This document shows, one piece after another, positions 14,546 through 22,088 of a stretch of DNA of 26,322 nucleotides. Source of the DNA: a virus; IMG/VR virus record IMGVR_UViG_3300007554_000022, positions 1 through 26,322 of that record. One strand, written 5' to 3'. The notes beneath the pieces are model-generated. The model saw nothing but the letters and a program-made list of their open reading frames with translations. It searched no databases and had not been told where the DNA came from. Within the stretch, counting starts at the first letter, position 1. Every line of letters starts with the position of its first letter. The position numbers were made by a program, and so were the translations under genes.

Positions 14546-15238
14546 ATGTTAAGTAAAACCATTAATAAGATATTAAATGAAGTAACCTCATCAAAGACAG
14601 GTGCTTCTGTTGGTTATTACGTACCACCGTTTCAACCAGGTCTACATGAATTTGAACATAACGATTTAAAACCATTTGTTACACCTGTGTCAGAATTTAC
14701 TAGCCCTGAATTAGCTCACGATAGTTATGATGGTAAAGTACACTCAAACAAGGGTAAAGTATCAAAAATTGAATCTAAAGCTAAGAAAGGCGCTAAACAT
14801 GTTGAAGATAATTATGACTTTATTACTATTGGTGAATCGGAGTGGATTGATATAGAAAAGATTCCGTTAAATGAAGATTTAGGTGTATGGTTTGGTACTA
14901 AGAAGAAACCTAAAGGTTCTAAACAACCAAAAGGTCCTTGGGTTAACATATGTCGTAAAGTCGACGGAAAACACCCCCCGTGTGGACGACCTGACACCGA
15001 TAAAGGTGCTTATCCTAAATGTCGTGCAGCAGGTGTTGCAGGTAAGATGAGCGACTCACAAAAGAGAGCCGCTTGTCAACAAAAACGCAAAGCGGAAAAG
15101 AAAGACACTCAAACAGGTAAAGGACAAAAACCTGTAATGACTTCGTACAAACCAAAGAACGAGTCTATTAGACTATCTGAGAATCAATTAGAGAGTCTTG
15201 TTAAGTCAATTGTTAAAGAATACTTAAACAAACCTTAA
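14546..15238 (+). CDS. Cys/Lys-rich protein with leader-like segments at both ends
   Basis: 230 residues. The N-terminus LSKTINKILNE (cut predicted after E12) is a short leader like those of neighbouring genes. The C-terminal 26 residues contain IRLSENQLESLVKSIVKE, the same leader pattern placed at the other end. The middle (about 110-200) is very basic, with KGPWVNICRKVDGK, HPPCGRPDTDKGAYPKCR and MSDSQKRAACQQKRKAEK. These cysteines could form a metal-binding knuckle. This block resembles a small family found in T4-like phages and giant viruses that I remember as DUF5872-like, function unknown. A DNA-associated protein packaged in the head is a reasonable inference from charge and leader. Its TAA overlaps the convergent stop of the next gene in TTAA. 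Confidence 0.75.
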   Translation: MLSKTINKILNEVTSSKTGASVGYYVPPFQPGLHEFEHNDLKPFVTPVSEFTSPELAHDSYDGKVHSNKGKVSKIESKAKKGAKHVEDNYDFITIGESEWIDIEKIPLNEDLGVWFGTKKKPKGSKQPKGPWVNICRKVDGKHPPCGRPDTDKGAYPKCRAAGVAGKMSDSQKRAACQQKRKAEKKDTQTGKGQKPVMTSYKPKNESIRLSENQLESLVKSIVKEYLNKP

Positions 15239-15651
15239 GACTTAGAAACTTTATCTAAAATAGATGATAATGAGTACACAATTTGTGAACGTATTTCTGA
15301 CTCATAATCTTCTCTGATTTTTTCAGTTTTAGAATCGTAAATTTTTCGTAATTTATCCCATTCATCAAATGTCAATCTAACATCGTAATGGTATACGTGG
15401 TTTGTGATACTAACTTGTGTATCATCTAAAACAACAAACAAACCCAAAGGCTCATTTTTAATATATCGTTTTAATGATACAGGTGCAATAAGGAATACCG
15501 ACTCAGGATGATTAATTAATTTTCGACAAATAGAAAGACAGATTGTTTCATTTTTAGTTAACTCTCTTTTTTGGTTTAAAGGATTATTCCTAAACCATCG
15601 TTTAGTTTTTACTGAGAGTCTTTTAAACCATCTTTTTAGTAATTTTTTCAT
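15235..15651 (-). CDS. 138-aa basic protein of unknown function
   Basis: The ATG at 15651 is chosen over a TTG at 15675 because it follows an A-rich leader and leaves room for a promoter. The N-terminus is strongly basic and Trp-containing (MKKLLKRWFKRLSVKTKRWF), then a mixed alpha/beta region with SVFLIAPVSLKRYI and GLFVVLDDTQVSIT, then helices to the end. No cysteine motif, signal peptide or L-x-E leader pattern is evident. I do not recognise a family. It is the last gene of the leftward block, separated by a terminator from the gene upstream, and it appears to have a host-like -7 box of its own. Confidence 0.65.
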   Translation of the reverse strand: MKKLLKRWFKRLSVKTKRWFRNNPLNQKRELTKNETICLSICRKLINHPESVFLIAPVSLKRYIKNEPLGLFVVLDDTQVSITNHVYHYDVRLTFDEWDKLRKIYDSKTEKIREDYESEIRSQIVYSLSSILDKVSKS

Positions 15652-15672
15652 GTTGGGTATTTTTTGTTCGTA

Positions 15673-15680
15673 CAAAGTTA
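15673..15680 (-). promoter_or_regulatory. Host-like -7 box before the 138-aa gene
   Basis: The minus strand reads TAACTTTG, matching TAnnTTTG, 21 nt before the ATG. Nineteen nt upstream is TTTT rather than TTTG, so the -33 box is imperfect. It lies immediately after the terminator at 15695-15731. Confidence 0.42.
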
Positions 15681-15694
15681 AGTAAAAAACCCGT

Positions 15695-15731
15695 ATAAAA
15701 AAATAACCCCACTAAAAAAAGTGAGGTTATT
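15695..15731 (-). terminator. Intrinsic terminator for the leftward transcript, possibly bidirectional
   Basis: A 12-bp stem is formed by 15702-15713 (AATAACCCCACT) and 15720-15731 (AGTGAGGTTATT), with one mismatch or wobble and an A-rich loop. On the minus strand it is followed by a seven-T run. On the plus strand a T-run begins only after five more bases. Confidence 0.88.
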
Positions 15732-15754
15732 GTAAATTTTTTTTAACAATTGGA

Positions 15755-16237
15755 TTAACAGTATGGTGATGAACATCTTTTTTTACCGTCAAGTCCTGGT
15801 TTGGTACCTTTACATACTTGAACAGCGTATCCGTTAGCGTAAGCTGATGGGTAAACATCAAATTTTGATTTAGCTGCTGCTTTACCACGAGCACATAACT
15901 TAGTACCCGGTTTTTTACGACCTTCCATCATAACCATATCTTTATCATCAACATTCATTGATAACTCCATCCCATCTTTTTTGGTTTCATTCATTAAGAA
16001 ATCAAAAACTTGGTCTAAGTTATTCTTAGCCTCAGCAATATGGTCTTGAGCCCAATCATGACCGTTAGAAAGAATTTCCTCAACCATATCACGGTCTAAA
16101 TCTAACAATAAATCACACTGTCTTCTCATTTGTTCTAAATTAGAGAAGAACATATATCGTTCAGATTCTTGTTCAGATAATATTTTTTTAATAATCTGAC
16201 TTAATTCAGATTCATTCATTCTAACTACTTTTTTCAT
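15755..16237 (-). CDS. Leader-bearing protein with a basic Cys-containing C-terminal domain
   Basis: 160 residues. The leader VVRMNESELSQIIKKILSEQ (predicted cut after E22) is the clearest example in the window of the shared pattern. A helical middle (about 28-110) follows. The last ~55 residues (GTKLCARGKAAAKSKFDVYP, then SAYANGYAVQVCKGTKPG and a final CSSPYC) form a basic domain. I remember this block as recurring in T4-like phage proteins, without a known function. It may be related in role to the other Cys/Lys-rich protein at 14546-15238. The start ATG lies 2 nt after the stop of a 53-codon gene, and a strong terminator follows. A virion-internal DNA-associated protein is inference. Confidence 0.78.
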   Translation of the reverse strand: MKKVVRMNESELSQIIKKILSEQESERYMFFSNLEQMRRQCDLLLDLDRDMVEEILSNGHDWAQDHIAEAKNNLDQVFDFLMNETKKDGMELSMNVDDKDMVMMEGRKKPGTKLCARGKAAAKSKFDVYPSAYANGYAVQVCKGTKPGLDGKKRCSSPYC

Positions 16238-16239
16238 AA

Positions 16240-16401
16240 TTAAGAATTTAAACCGTTACCACCGATAACTACGGCATTTAATTGAGTAACTGCGTTACCA
16301 TAACCATCAGTGTAAACTGGATGGGGTGTAGGTTGAGTTTCTGCAACATCGTTACAGATTCTACACTCTTCGTATTCTGTGTTTGCGTCTCTTTCGTCCA
16401 T
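16240..16401 (-). CDS. 53-aa small acidic protein, unknown function
   Basis: An ATG-to-TAA frame of 53 codons lies between two well-supported genes and follows a full-consensus promoter motif 24 nt upstream. The product starts MDERDANTEYEECRICNDV and continues with a proline/tyrosine/asparagine-rich segment. One C-x-x-C pair (C13, C16) is present, too little to call a zinc finger. The stop is 2 nt from the ATG of the next gene, which suggests coupled translation. I do not recognise a family. Confidence 0.65.
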   Translation of the reverse strand: MDERDANTEYEECRICNDVAETQPTPHPVYTDGYGNAVTQLNAVVIGGNGLNS

Positions 16402-16412
16402 GATTGTGTTTT

Positions 16413-16425
16413 TTATATAAATATC
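16413..16425 (-). promoter_or_regulatory. Putative late promoter, full consensus, minus strand
   Basis: The minus strand reads GATATTTATATAA, 24 nt before the ATG at 16401. It starts next to the stop codon of the upstream gene (16427). Confidence 0.72.
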
Positions 16426-16426
16426 A

Positions 16427-17908
16427 TTAAGGTTCCAAATACTTCATATTAGTGATTTGAAATTTGATTTGCCTTTTATAAGTGTTTATTTCACCACTAC
16501 TTTCTACTTGAATATCAATAAAGTATTCGTTAGGTATCTTATCACGAGTATCAAAGATAAAGTAATACTCATTAGGGGTTCTGTTAATTTTAGTCCACCC
16601 TTGAACCTCAACCTCAGTCTGACCTTCTCTAACATACACACGATAAGAAGCGTCAACAGCGGGTAAAAGTTTATTTGCGGTGTAGGCTTGTTTAATAACA
16701 ACACCAACTTTTCTAATGTCCGAATTTAAAATCTTCTCATCTTGTTTAATACCATAAAAATCAAACCCGTAAATCTTAGGGTCAACTGATACGGTACCAA
16801 TTTGAATTGAGTTTTTAAATGGTTGTAATGTAAATTCGTTGTATTGAATTGGTAATGGAAACCCGTTGTAATTTAAGTTCGTCCATTTGTCAGTAAACAT
16901 ACACGGAGTCTTATAACCAATCATTGGCGGTATAACAACTTCGTAAACACCTTTAGTTCTTTGACATGTAGGTAAGTTAATTAAACCTGGTACTTCATTA
17001 CCCGCAGCGTCAATAATTGTTACATTAGGTGTGTTATCCAAGTTGATTGGATTACCGTGTTCGTATAGATATAGGTATAACTTATTAACTTTACCAAGTG
17101 TAAATAAGTTTCTATCATCCTCGATTAAATCGTTGTAGGTAGTTTCTAAAAAAGGTTCGTAGAATGTTTGAGTGTGTCTTGTAAAGAACTGAACTTCGTA
17201 AGTATTTGATAAACCTCTTAAATTTTCAACCTGAGGAACGTAAGCGATTCCCCAACCTGAAACATTAGTTAAAGTTCCGTTGATAATAGAATTGATTTCA
17301 TTAGTCATGTCAAAAGCAATGTTCTCATTACCAAACTCAAAATGTTGTGTGTCAACGATGGTTAACGCACTGAAAGGTACATTACCCGTATTTTCATTGT
17401 TGTAAACACCAGGTTCTGTCCAAACACCAATAGTTGTTGTTTGATGCCAGTTAGATGGTCTGTCTGAAAACGCCTTGTCTTCTTCACTATTTTGGTAAAC
17501 CAAATCTGCAAAGTCATAACCAACACCCTCATCCCATACTTGTGGTAAATTGGGGTCGTTATTGATATACGGTATTCTAAATAAAATTAAATCAAATGAT
17601 GTCGCTCTTAAACGTCCTTGTGATGTTGACGTATTTAACAATTCTAAATCAAATGTTGATGTGTTGACCATTCTAAGAGTATGAGTCATATTGTCCGTAC
17701 AACCTGTTGTGATTGTTCCGTCCTGAATTTTCTCTAATAATAAAGAAAGGTCTAAATCAAATATGAAACGGCTAAACCCGTTTGGGTATTGTGTTGACGT
17801 ACCGGCAGTACCATAAAATAATTCCATAACAGGGTTTCTACCTGTGTTGGTGAAACTATTTGAAATTATAGTATTGTTTTTACTAAAATAGGAATTGTTA
17901 ATTGACAT
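16427..17908 (-). CDS. Probable virion surface/tail protein with a DNRLRE-like N-terminal domain
   Basis: 493 residues, beta-rich throughout, with no membrane segment or signal peptide. The N-terminus (TIISNSFTNTGRNPVMELFYG, then FSRFIFDLDLSLL) has the order seen in DNRLRE-type jelly-roll modules: 'unfound neighbour' Asn-Gly residues followed by an R-x-x-x-x-F-D-L strand. A second part (about 285-490) looks like tandem immunoglobulin-like or bacterial beta-sandwich modules. It lies next to a gp5-like baseplate gene and behind its own late promoter motif, so a tail, baseplate or fibre component is likely. An enzymatic role is not supported by any visible motif. Confidence 0.75.
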   Translation of the reverse strand: MSINNSYFSKNNTIISNSFTNTGRNPVMELFYGTAGTSTQYPNGFSRFIFDLDLSLLLEKIQDGTITTGCTDNMTHTLRMVNTSTFDLELLNTSTSQGRLRATSFDLILFRIPYINNDPNLPQVWDEGVGYDFADLVYQNSEEDKAFSDRPSNWHQTTTIGVWTEPGVYNNENTGNVPFSALTIVDTQHFEFGNENIAFDMTNEINSIINGTLTNVSGWGIAYVPQVENLRGLSNTYEVQFFTRHTQTFYEPFLETTYNDLIEDDRNLFTLGKVNKLYLYLYEHGNPINLDNTPNVTIIDAAGNEVPGLINLPTCQRTKGVYEVVIPPMIGYKTPCMFTDKWTNLNYNGFPLPIQYNEFTLQPFKNSIQIGTVSVDPKIYGFDFYGIKQDEKILNSDIRKVGVVIKQAYTANKLLPAVDASYRVYVREGQTEVEVQGWTKINRTPNEYYFIFDTRDKIPNEYFIDIQVESSGEINTYKRQIKFQITNMKYLEP

Positions 17909-17920
17909 CTAAGTGTTTTA

Positions 17921-17932
17921 CTTATAAATATC
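17921..17932 (-). promoter_or_regulatory. Putative late promoter overlapping the upstream stop codon
   Basis: The minus strand reads GATATTTATAAG, 24 nt before the ATG at 17908. Its first two bases are the GA of the TGA stop of the baseplate gene (17931-17933). Confidence 0.72.
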
Positions 17933-19568
17933 AATTAATTCGGATATTTTGATTTAAGATGGTATTTTCTGCGTTAGCTAGAATTGTGTCAATCTCGACT
18001 GACGTTTGACCATTACCAGCGGCAACCGGTATTGGTGGTACAGTGGCTGTTGCGTGAACATGTCCTGTGATATACGAAAACATTTTACGTAGTAGTACAA
18101 TAATTTCATCACCTCTAACCATAGGGTATGTTTTAGATTCAATACTATTATTATCACCAACAAAATAAGGTGCACTACTTTGACCATCACCCGATTGTTT
18201 AATTCCGTATAAAGACTCACTTAAACTAATCTTACCTTTCGGTCCTTCAGAATCTTGTGATAGTATGAACACTTTCTGAGCCCCCATAACACCATAACTA
18301 ACTGACGAAGGTAAAAAGTCACTTGGCGTGTACTTCTCAAGTACTGGTGTGTATTGTTGACCTAAAATAGGTTTATTATTTTTGTTTTCCCAAACCAAAA
18401 ACCACCCACGTTTAACCAAACCTGTGTTAATGGTTATTTTGGACATAAACTTCAAATAATTGTTTAACTCGGCAATATCGTTGGAAGTTGTTGATGCTGA
18501 AAATTTAACCCCCGTTTGATAGGTTAATTTAGACGGTGTTACAACAAATGGGAAAATATTGGTGACAGGTTCATTTTTTAAATTGTTTGGAATTGCGTAT
18601 TCCGGCATGTCAATAAACATATTAAAGACACCACTAATAAATTTGTTTATTATAACAATCGATTCATCAAATGATTTTTGATTAAACTGAATATCAAACA
18701 TTTTTACATAATCAGCACCCTCACTTAATTTATTAATACTATCAATTTTAAAGTTTTTTGAATTAACTTTTTCTGAAGGTATCACATTATATAAACCAAC
18801 AGTCCCATTAAAAACATCTTGAGTATTTTCTAAATTTAGTATGTTCCAAATCACCATCTTTTTGGTAACTTTAATATTTTCTTTTAACCTAACTACACTC
18901 TCAACCTCACCCAAAACTTTTCTTTGACCAAAATTAGTTAATTGAATAAAGGCTCTGTTAGGATTACCTGATGGTAACACTTCAGGTTTTAAGTCTAATG
19001 TTTTACCGGCTCTAATTAAAACCTCATCTTTTTTAACAATAATATCTGCAGTACCTCTACCTAATAAAGCGTTATCTCCTGGTTCGGGGAATATACCCAC
19101 ACTTTTACTATCACGATAAACACCATTCTCATTCTTTAATGATTGTTGAGATTGGATTCTATCACCCGCGGCTAAATATTTTTTAGCCCCTTGATAAAAT
19201 TCCTGAGGTAAATTCATTGGTGAAGAGAAAGGTCCTTGGATGTAGAATTTGTTATCAGAATCCGCATTTTTGTTCATATAAATGATATGAACGTATTCAC
19301 CTGGTAATGGTGTTTGGCTAAAAAATAATGGTATAAAAGATAAAAAAACTAATGGGTCGATACTTGTCCATTTATATGCTGGTTTTAAATCAATTACATT
19401 ACCCTCATCATCAATTTCTAAATAAGAATTATCAACACCGCTAATCAAATCCAATAAGTTCTTAGTCTCGGGTATAACTCTCAAACGACCTAACATCATT
19501 GGGTCTTGATTGTCATAAACAACACCGGGAAAAATTATTTGATGTCTATTTTGATTATCTAATTTCAT
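17931..19568 (-). CDS. Baseplate hub protein, gp5-like OB-fold
   Basis: 545 residues. The N-terminus IIFPGVVYDNQDPMMLGRLR (residues 11-30) is the start of a gp5/VgrG-type OB fold: G-x-V then D-P-x-x-x-G-R-L/V-R. Further on, GRGTADIIVKKDEVLIRAG (around 170-190) is a repeat-like strand pattern common in baseplate hub proteins. Near the C-terminus, MFSYITGHVHATATVPP includes the G-H-x-H pattern also seen in such proteins. I see no lysozyme domain of the T4 gp5 type, so cell-wall cutting would need another protein. It overlaps the next gene by ATGA, pointing to translational coupling within a leftward baseplate operon. Confidence 0.82.
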   Translation of the reverse strand: MKLDNQNRHQIIFPGVVYDNQDPMMLGRLRVIPETKNLLDLISGVDNSYLEIDDEGNVIDLKPAYKWTSIDPLVFLSFIPLFFSQTPLPGEYVHIIYMNKNADSDNKFYIQGPFSSPMNLPQEFYQGAKKYLAAGDRIQSQQSLKNENGVYRDSKSVGIFPEPGDNALLGRGTADIIVKKDEVLIRAGKTLDLKPEVLPSGNPNRAFIQLTNFGQRKVLGEVESVVRLKENIKVTKKMVIWNILNLENTQDVFNGTVGLYNVIPSEKVNSKNFKIDSINKLSEGADYVKMFDIQFNQKSFDESIVIINKFISGVFNMFIDMPEYAIPNNLKNEPVTNIFPFVVTPSKLTYQTGVKFSASTTSNDIAELNNYLKFMSKITINTGLVKRGWFLVWENKNNKPILGQQYTPVLEKYTPSDFLPSSVSYGVMGAQKVFILSQDSEGPKGKISLSESLYGIKQSGDGQSSAPYFVGDNNSIESKTYPMVRGDEIIVLLRKMFSYITGHVHATATVPPIPVAAGNGQTSVEIDTILANAENTILNQNIRIN

Positions 19569-19777
19569 TTTTTAGTTCTTGATTTATACTCTTTTAATAC
19601 TGTGTTATATGTTACTTCTAATTTATCTAAATGTTCTGTTAATTTGATTAACGACTCTTTAGTATAATTAAAGTCTTCTTGGATAAAGTCCATGGCAAAC
19701 TCTAAGTCTTTATTAGAATGTGACTTGTAGTCTTTAACAATTCGTAAAACTTTTTCAGCTTGTTCTTTTTTATTCAT
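19565..19777 (-). CDS. 70-aa helical protein between baseplate genes
   Basis: A GTG at 19801 would extend the frame into the upstream gene. The ATG at 19777, directly after that gene's stop, is preferred. The product is entirely helical and Lys/Glu-rich (MNKKEQAEKVLRIVKDYKSH, then FAMDFIQEDFNYTKESLIKL), with a heptad-like pattern suggesting a coiled coil. Its TGA overlaps the ATG of the gp5-like gene. A small baseplate-assembly or chaperone role is inference from coupling only. Confidence 0.68.
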   Translation of the reverse strand: MNKKEQAEKVLRIVKDYKSHSNKDLEFAMDFIQEDFNYTKESLIKLTEHLDKLEVTYNTVLKEYKSRTKK

Positions 19778-19778
19778 A

Positions 19779-21686
19779 TTATAATTTTTTACCGTAAGCA
19801 CTTGATGGTACAGTAAGTCCTGCTGGTGTCATGGTTAAAGCTCCAATCGCAATCTGAACTTTTCCATTTTCAGCTTCTTCATTACTCATCGCTTTCATTT
19901 GACCAAATATTTTTAATATATCTAAATTTGGACTACCGTCAGGCATAGGTCCTGTTGGTATTCCCAATTTTTGCATTTCTTCGATTGCTCCGATAAACGC
20001 TCTTGATTCTGAATATCCATCTAATAACTGAGAACCAAATAATATTGGTAATGGTATACTATTACCAAATCCCGTCCCCGCAATTTTTAGTAACCACAAT
20101 ATTTCATCAATAACACTTTTACATTTTCTCCAATCAGATATAAATTCAGCAATCACTAAAAGTAATTGTATTAACTTTAATATGATAATATATTTTTTAC
20201 TTAACTTTTCTTTCGCAATATCTTGAATAATTGATTGTAATAAGTTCTTAATATCTTTTTTAATTAAATTAAATAATTCTTGAACGAATATCGCACCAAT
20301 TTTTGATGTTAAATTAATAAAGAATGTTCTAAATTGTTTTGCAAAATCCATCAATGAATTTATTGAGTCCATAAACGTATTACCAATCGACTTTAACATT
20401 ATGAAAATCGGTAATAATACTTTTGGTGAAATGACACTCATTAAAATTCCGTTAACCATTAACTTAACAAAATTAAGGTCTAATTCTGCTTTGATATTAC
20501 CTTCAATAGCGAATCCCGCCCACGCAGGATTATTCACCATAGTTTCAGTCAATGAATCCGCCGCAGCAACCAAATCACTATCAGGTACAAAATTTAATTG
20601 ACCTAACCCATCAATAATTTCTTCAAAATTAACGGGTAATTTAACATTCTCACAACTCAAAAACTCAACAACACCATTCTTAACATTAGTTATTCTTTGT
20701 TCAATATTTCTTAAGTCAATTTCATTAAATTCAAAAAAAGAATCGTCAATACCGTCTAATTCTGCAATTTTAGCAATACCACTAACATCAATTTCTTTAG
20801 TATTGTCAAAACATAAACCCAATACTCTTTGGATTATTGCTGAGAATTTAGATACGTCATCAGTTTGAGTAATACCAACATTTCCCGATATTGATAAACA
20901 ACCACTTAATGATTCCATTATGTATGCCATAATATTTGTGAAATCAACAACCTTGATTGTTTTGTAATAATCTTTAAGAAAGGTACCAACTTTATTAATG
21001 TTATTGACTCTATTATATAGTGTTACTTTGTACCAAGGGCCGGTTTCACCAATATTATTAAATTCGACGTATTGAATATCAAATAGGTCTTGACCTGACG
21101 CTCCTTTATATGGTTGACCATTATCTACGGTATATGGGTTACCCGTCTGAATTAACTGATATAATTCTTTATTCATTGAGAATGGTGGTACTTGGACTAC
21201 TATAGGTGCCTTTTCATACAAAACTTTACCATCATCACTATTTGGGTCTTTTTTTAGTAAATTAATTAAATCGATTGAACTTACTTTAATATATAAAACT
21301 TGTTGTGTAAATGTTTGTTGTTCATCACAACCAACAGCATTAAGAGCTTCTTCATTAAGTAATTCAGCAATTTTTGGTTCGATATTCTTAATAGTTTTTA
21401 GTAATAACTTTTTAACGTAGGCGATTGAATTACTACCCTTACCACCAGTAACATTGTTAATATCTAACAACTGCTCAAACTGAGTTTTAATTTCTCTTTG
21501 AAATCTTTTTTGTTGTTCCTTAACTTGATTTAATGACTTAGTTAAATCTTGTTTCTTATTCTCGAAAGATTCACCGGCACTCTTAACCGTGTCGTCATAT
21601 TGCGTCTTTAACTCCTTATAAGCCTTAGACGCCTCAATTTTCTTCTGAGCTTCTTTATAATCAAGATTAAGGTCAACTGATGCCAT
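19779..21686 (-). CDS. Large tail/baseplate-associated protein of unknown function
   Basis: 635 residues. Residues about 12-75 form a coiled coil (Lys/Glu/Gln-rich). A mixed region with PIVVQVPPFSMNKELYQLI (about 161-180) and GPWYKVTLYNRVNN follows. From about 405 to 530 it is strongly hydrophobic and helical (for example LMVNGILMSVISPKVLLPIF and IILKLIQLLLVIAEFI), then a Gly/Pro-rich end with PLPILFGSQLLDGYSESR (545-562). The hydrophobic helices could be buried in a tube or tip, or could insert into a membrane during infection. Neither is proven. Position in the gp5-like operon points to the baseplate or tail tip. I do not recognise a T4 counterpart. Start ATG overlaps the upstream TAA by one base. 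Confidence 0.72.
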   Translation of the reverse strand: MASVDLNLDYKEAQKKIEASKAYKELKTQYDDTVKSAGESFENKKQDLTKSLNQVKEQQKRFQREIKTQFEQLLDINNVTGGKGSNSIAYVKKLLLKTIKNIEPKIAELLNEEALNAVGCDEQQTFTQQVLYIKVSSIDLINLLKKDPNSDDGKVLYEKAPIVVQVPPFSMNKELYQLIQTGNPYTVDNGQPYKGASGQDLFDIQYVEFNNIGETGPWYKVTLYNRVNNINKVGTFLKDYYKTIKVVDFTNIMAYIMESLSGCLSISGNVGITQTDDVSKFSAIIQRVLGLCFDNTKEIDVSGIAKIAELDGIDDSFFEFNEIDLRNIEQRITNVKNGVVEFLSCENVKLPVNFEEIIDGLGQLNFVPDSDLVAAADSLTETMVNNPAWAGFAIEGNIKAELDLNFVKLMVNGILMSVISPKVLLPIFIMLKSIGNTFMDSINSLMDFAKQFRTFFINLTSKIGAIFVQELFNLIKKDIKNLLQSIIQDIAKEKLSKKYIIILKLIQLLLVIAEFISDWRKCKSVIDEILWLLKIAGTGFGNSIPLPILFGSQLLDGYSESRAFIGAIEEMQKLGIPTGPMPDGSPNLDILKIFGQMKAMSNEEAENGKVQIAIGALTMTPAGLTVPSSAYGKKL

Positions 21687-22063
21687 TATTTACCCATTTT
21701 ATAATTTTCGTCTTTATTCATATCCTTTTCAATAAGACTCTGTAACACGTCATCATCCATGCCTAAATCGGCAATAGAGAACGATTCGTTATTGCTACTT
21801 GAATTGGATTTTTCCCAAATTGACGATTGTAATTTAGATAGTGTTAATTTCTTCTCAACACAGTCGTTGATTATCTTTTGTTGTTTCTCAATAACAGGTC
21901 CGATTAGTGTCATATCTTCGGGTTCCTTCATCATCGATAACATCTTATTCTGTATACGAATTGCTGTATTTCTCTGCTCAACTAATTCGTTGTATATTTC
22001 TTGCATAAGAGACAACATGGACTCTTTTGTAAGATTAATCTGTTTTTTCTGAGGTCTTGCCAT
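21686..22063 (-). CDS. 125-aa helical protein, unknown, baseplate operon
   Basis: The product is helical and coiled-coil-like: basic N-terminus MARPQKKQINLT, long helix SMLSLMQEIYNELVEQRN, a Met/Lys-rich middle, and an acidic C-terminal stretch ADLGMDDDVLQSLIEKDMN. No cysteine pair, no membrane segment. It is the first gene of the leftward run of baseplate-type genes and overlaps the next one by one base (TAATG). A weak copy of the promoter motif precedes it. Candidate roles are a tail chaperone or a small baseplate component, without sequence proof. Confidence 0.68.
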   Translation of the reverse strand: MARPQKKQINLTKESMLSLMQEIYNELVEQRNTAIRIQNKMLSMMKEPEDMTLIGPVIEKQQKIINDCVEKKLTLSKLQSSIWEKSNSSSNNESFSIADLGMDDDVLQSLIEKDMNKDENYKMGK

Positions 22064-22064
22064 A

Positions 22065-22076
22065 CTAATAAATATA
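22065..22076 (-). promoter_or_regulatory. Weak promoter-like motif before the baseplate genes
   Basis: The minus strand reads TATATTTATTAG, about 12 nt before the ATG at 22063. It lacks the initial GA of the consensus. Confidence 0.35.
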
Positions 22077-22088
22077 AAAGTAGATATT

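Noticed and set aside
17931-19568. Tail lysozyme domain as in T4 gp5
   Set aside because: The OB-fold start is clear, but no lysozyme catalytic Glu-x8-Asp-Thr pattern or similar domain is visible in the following sequence.
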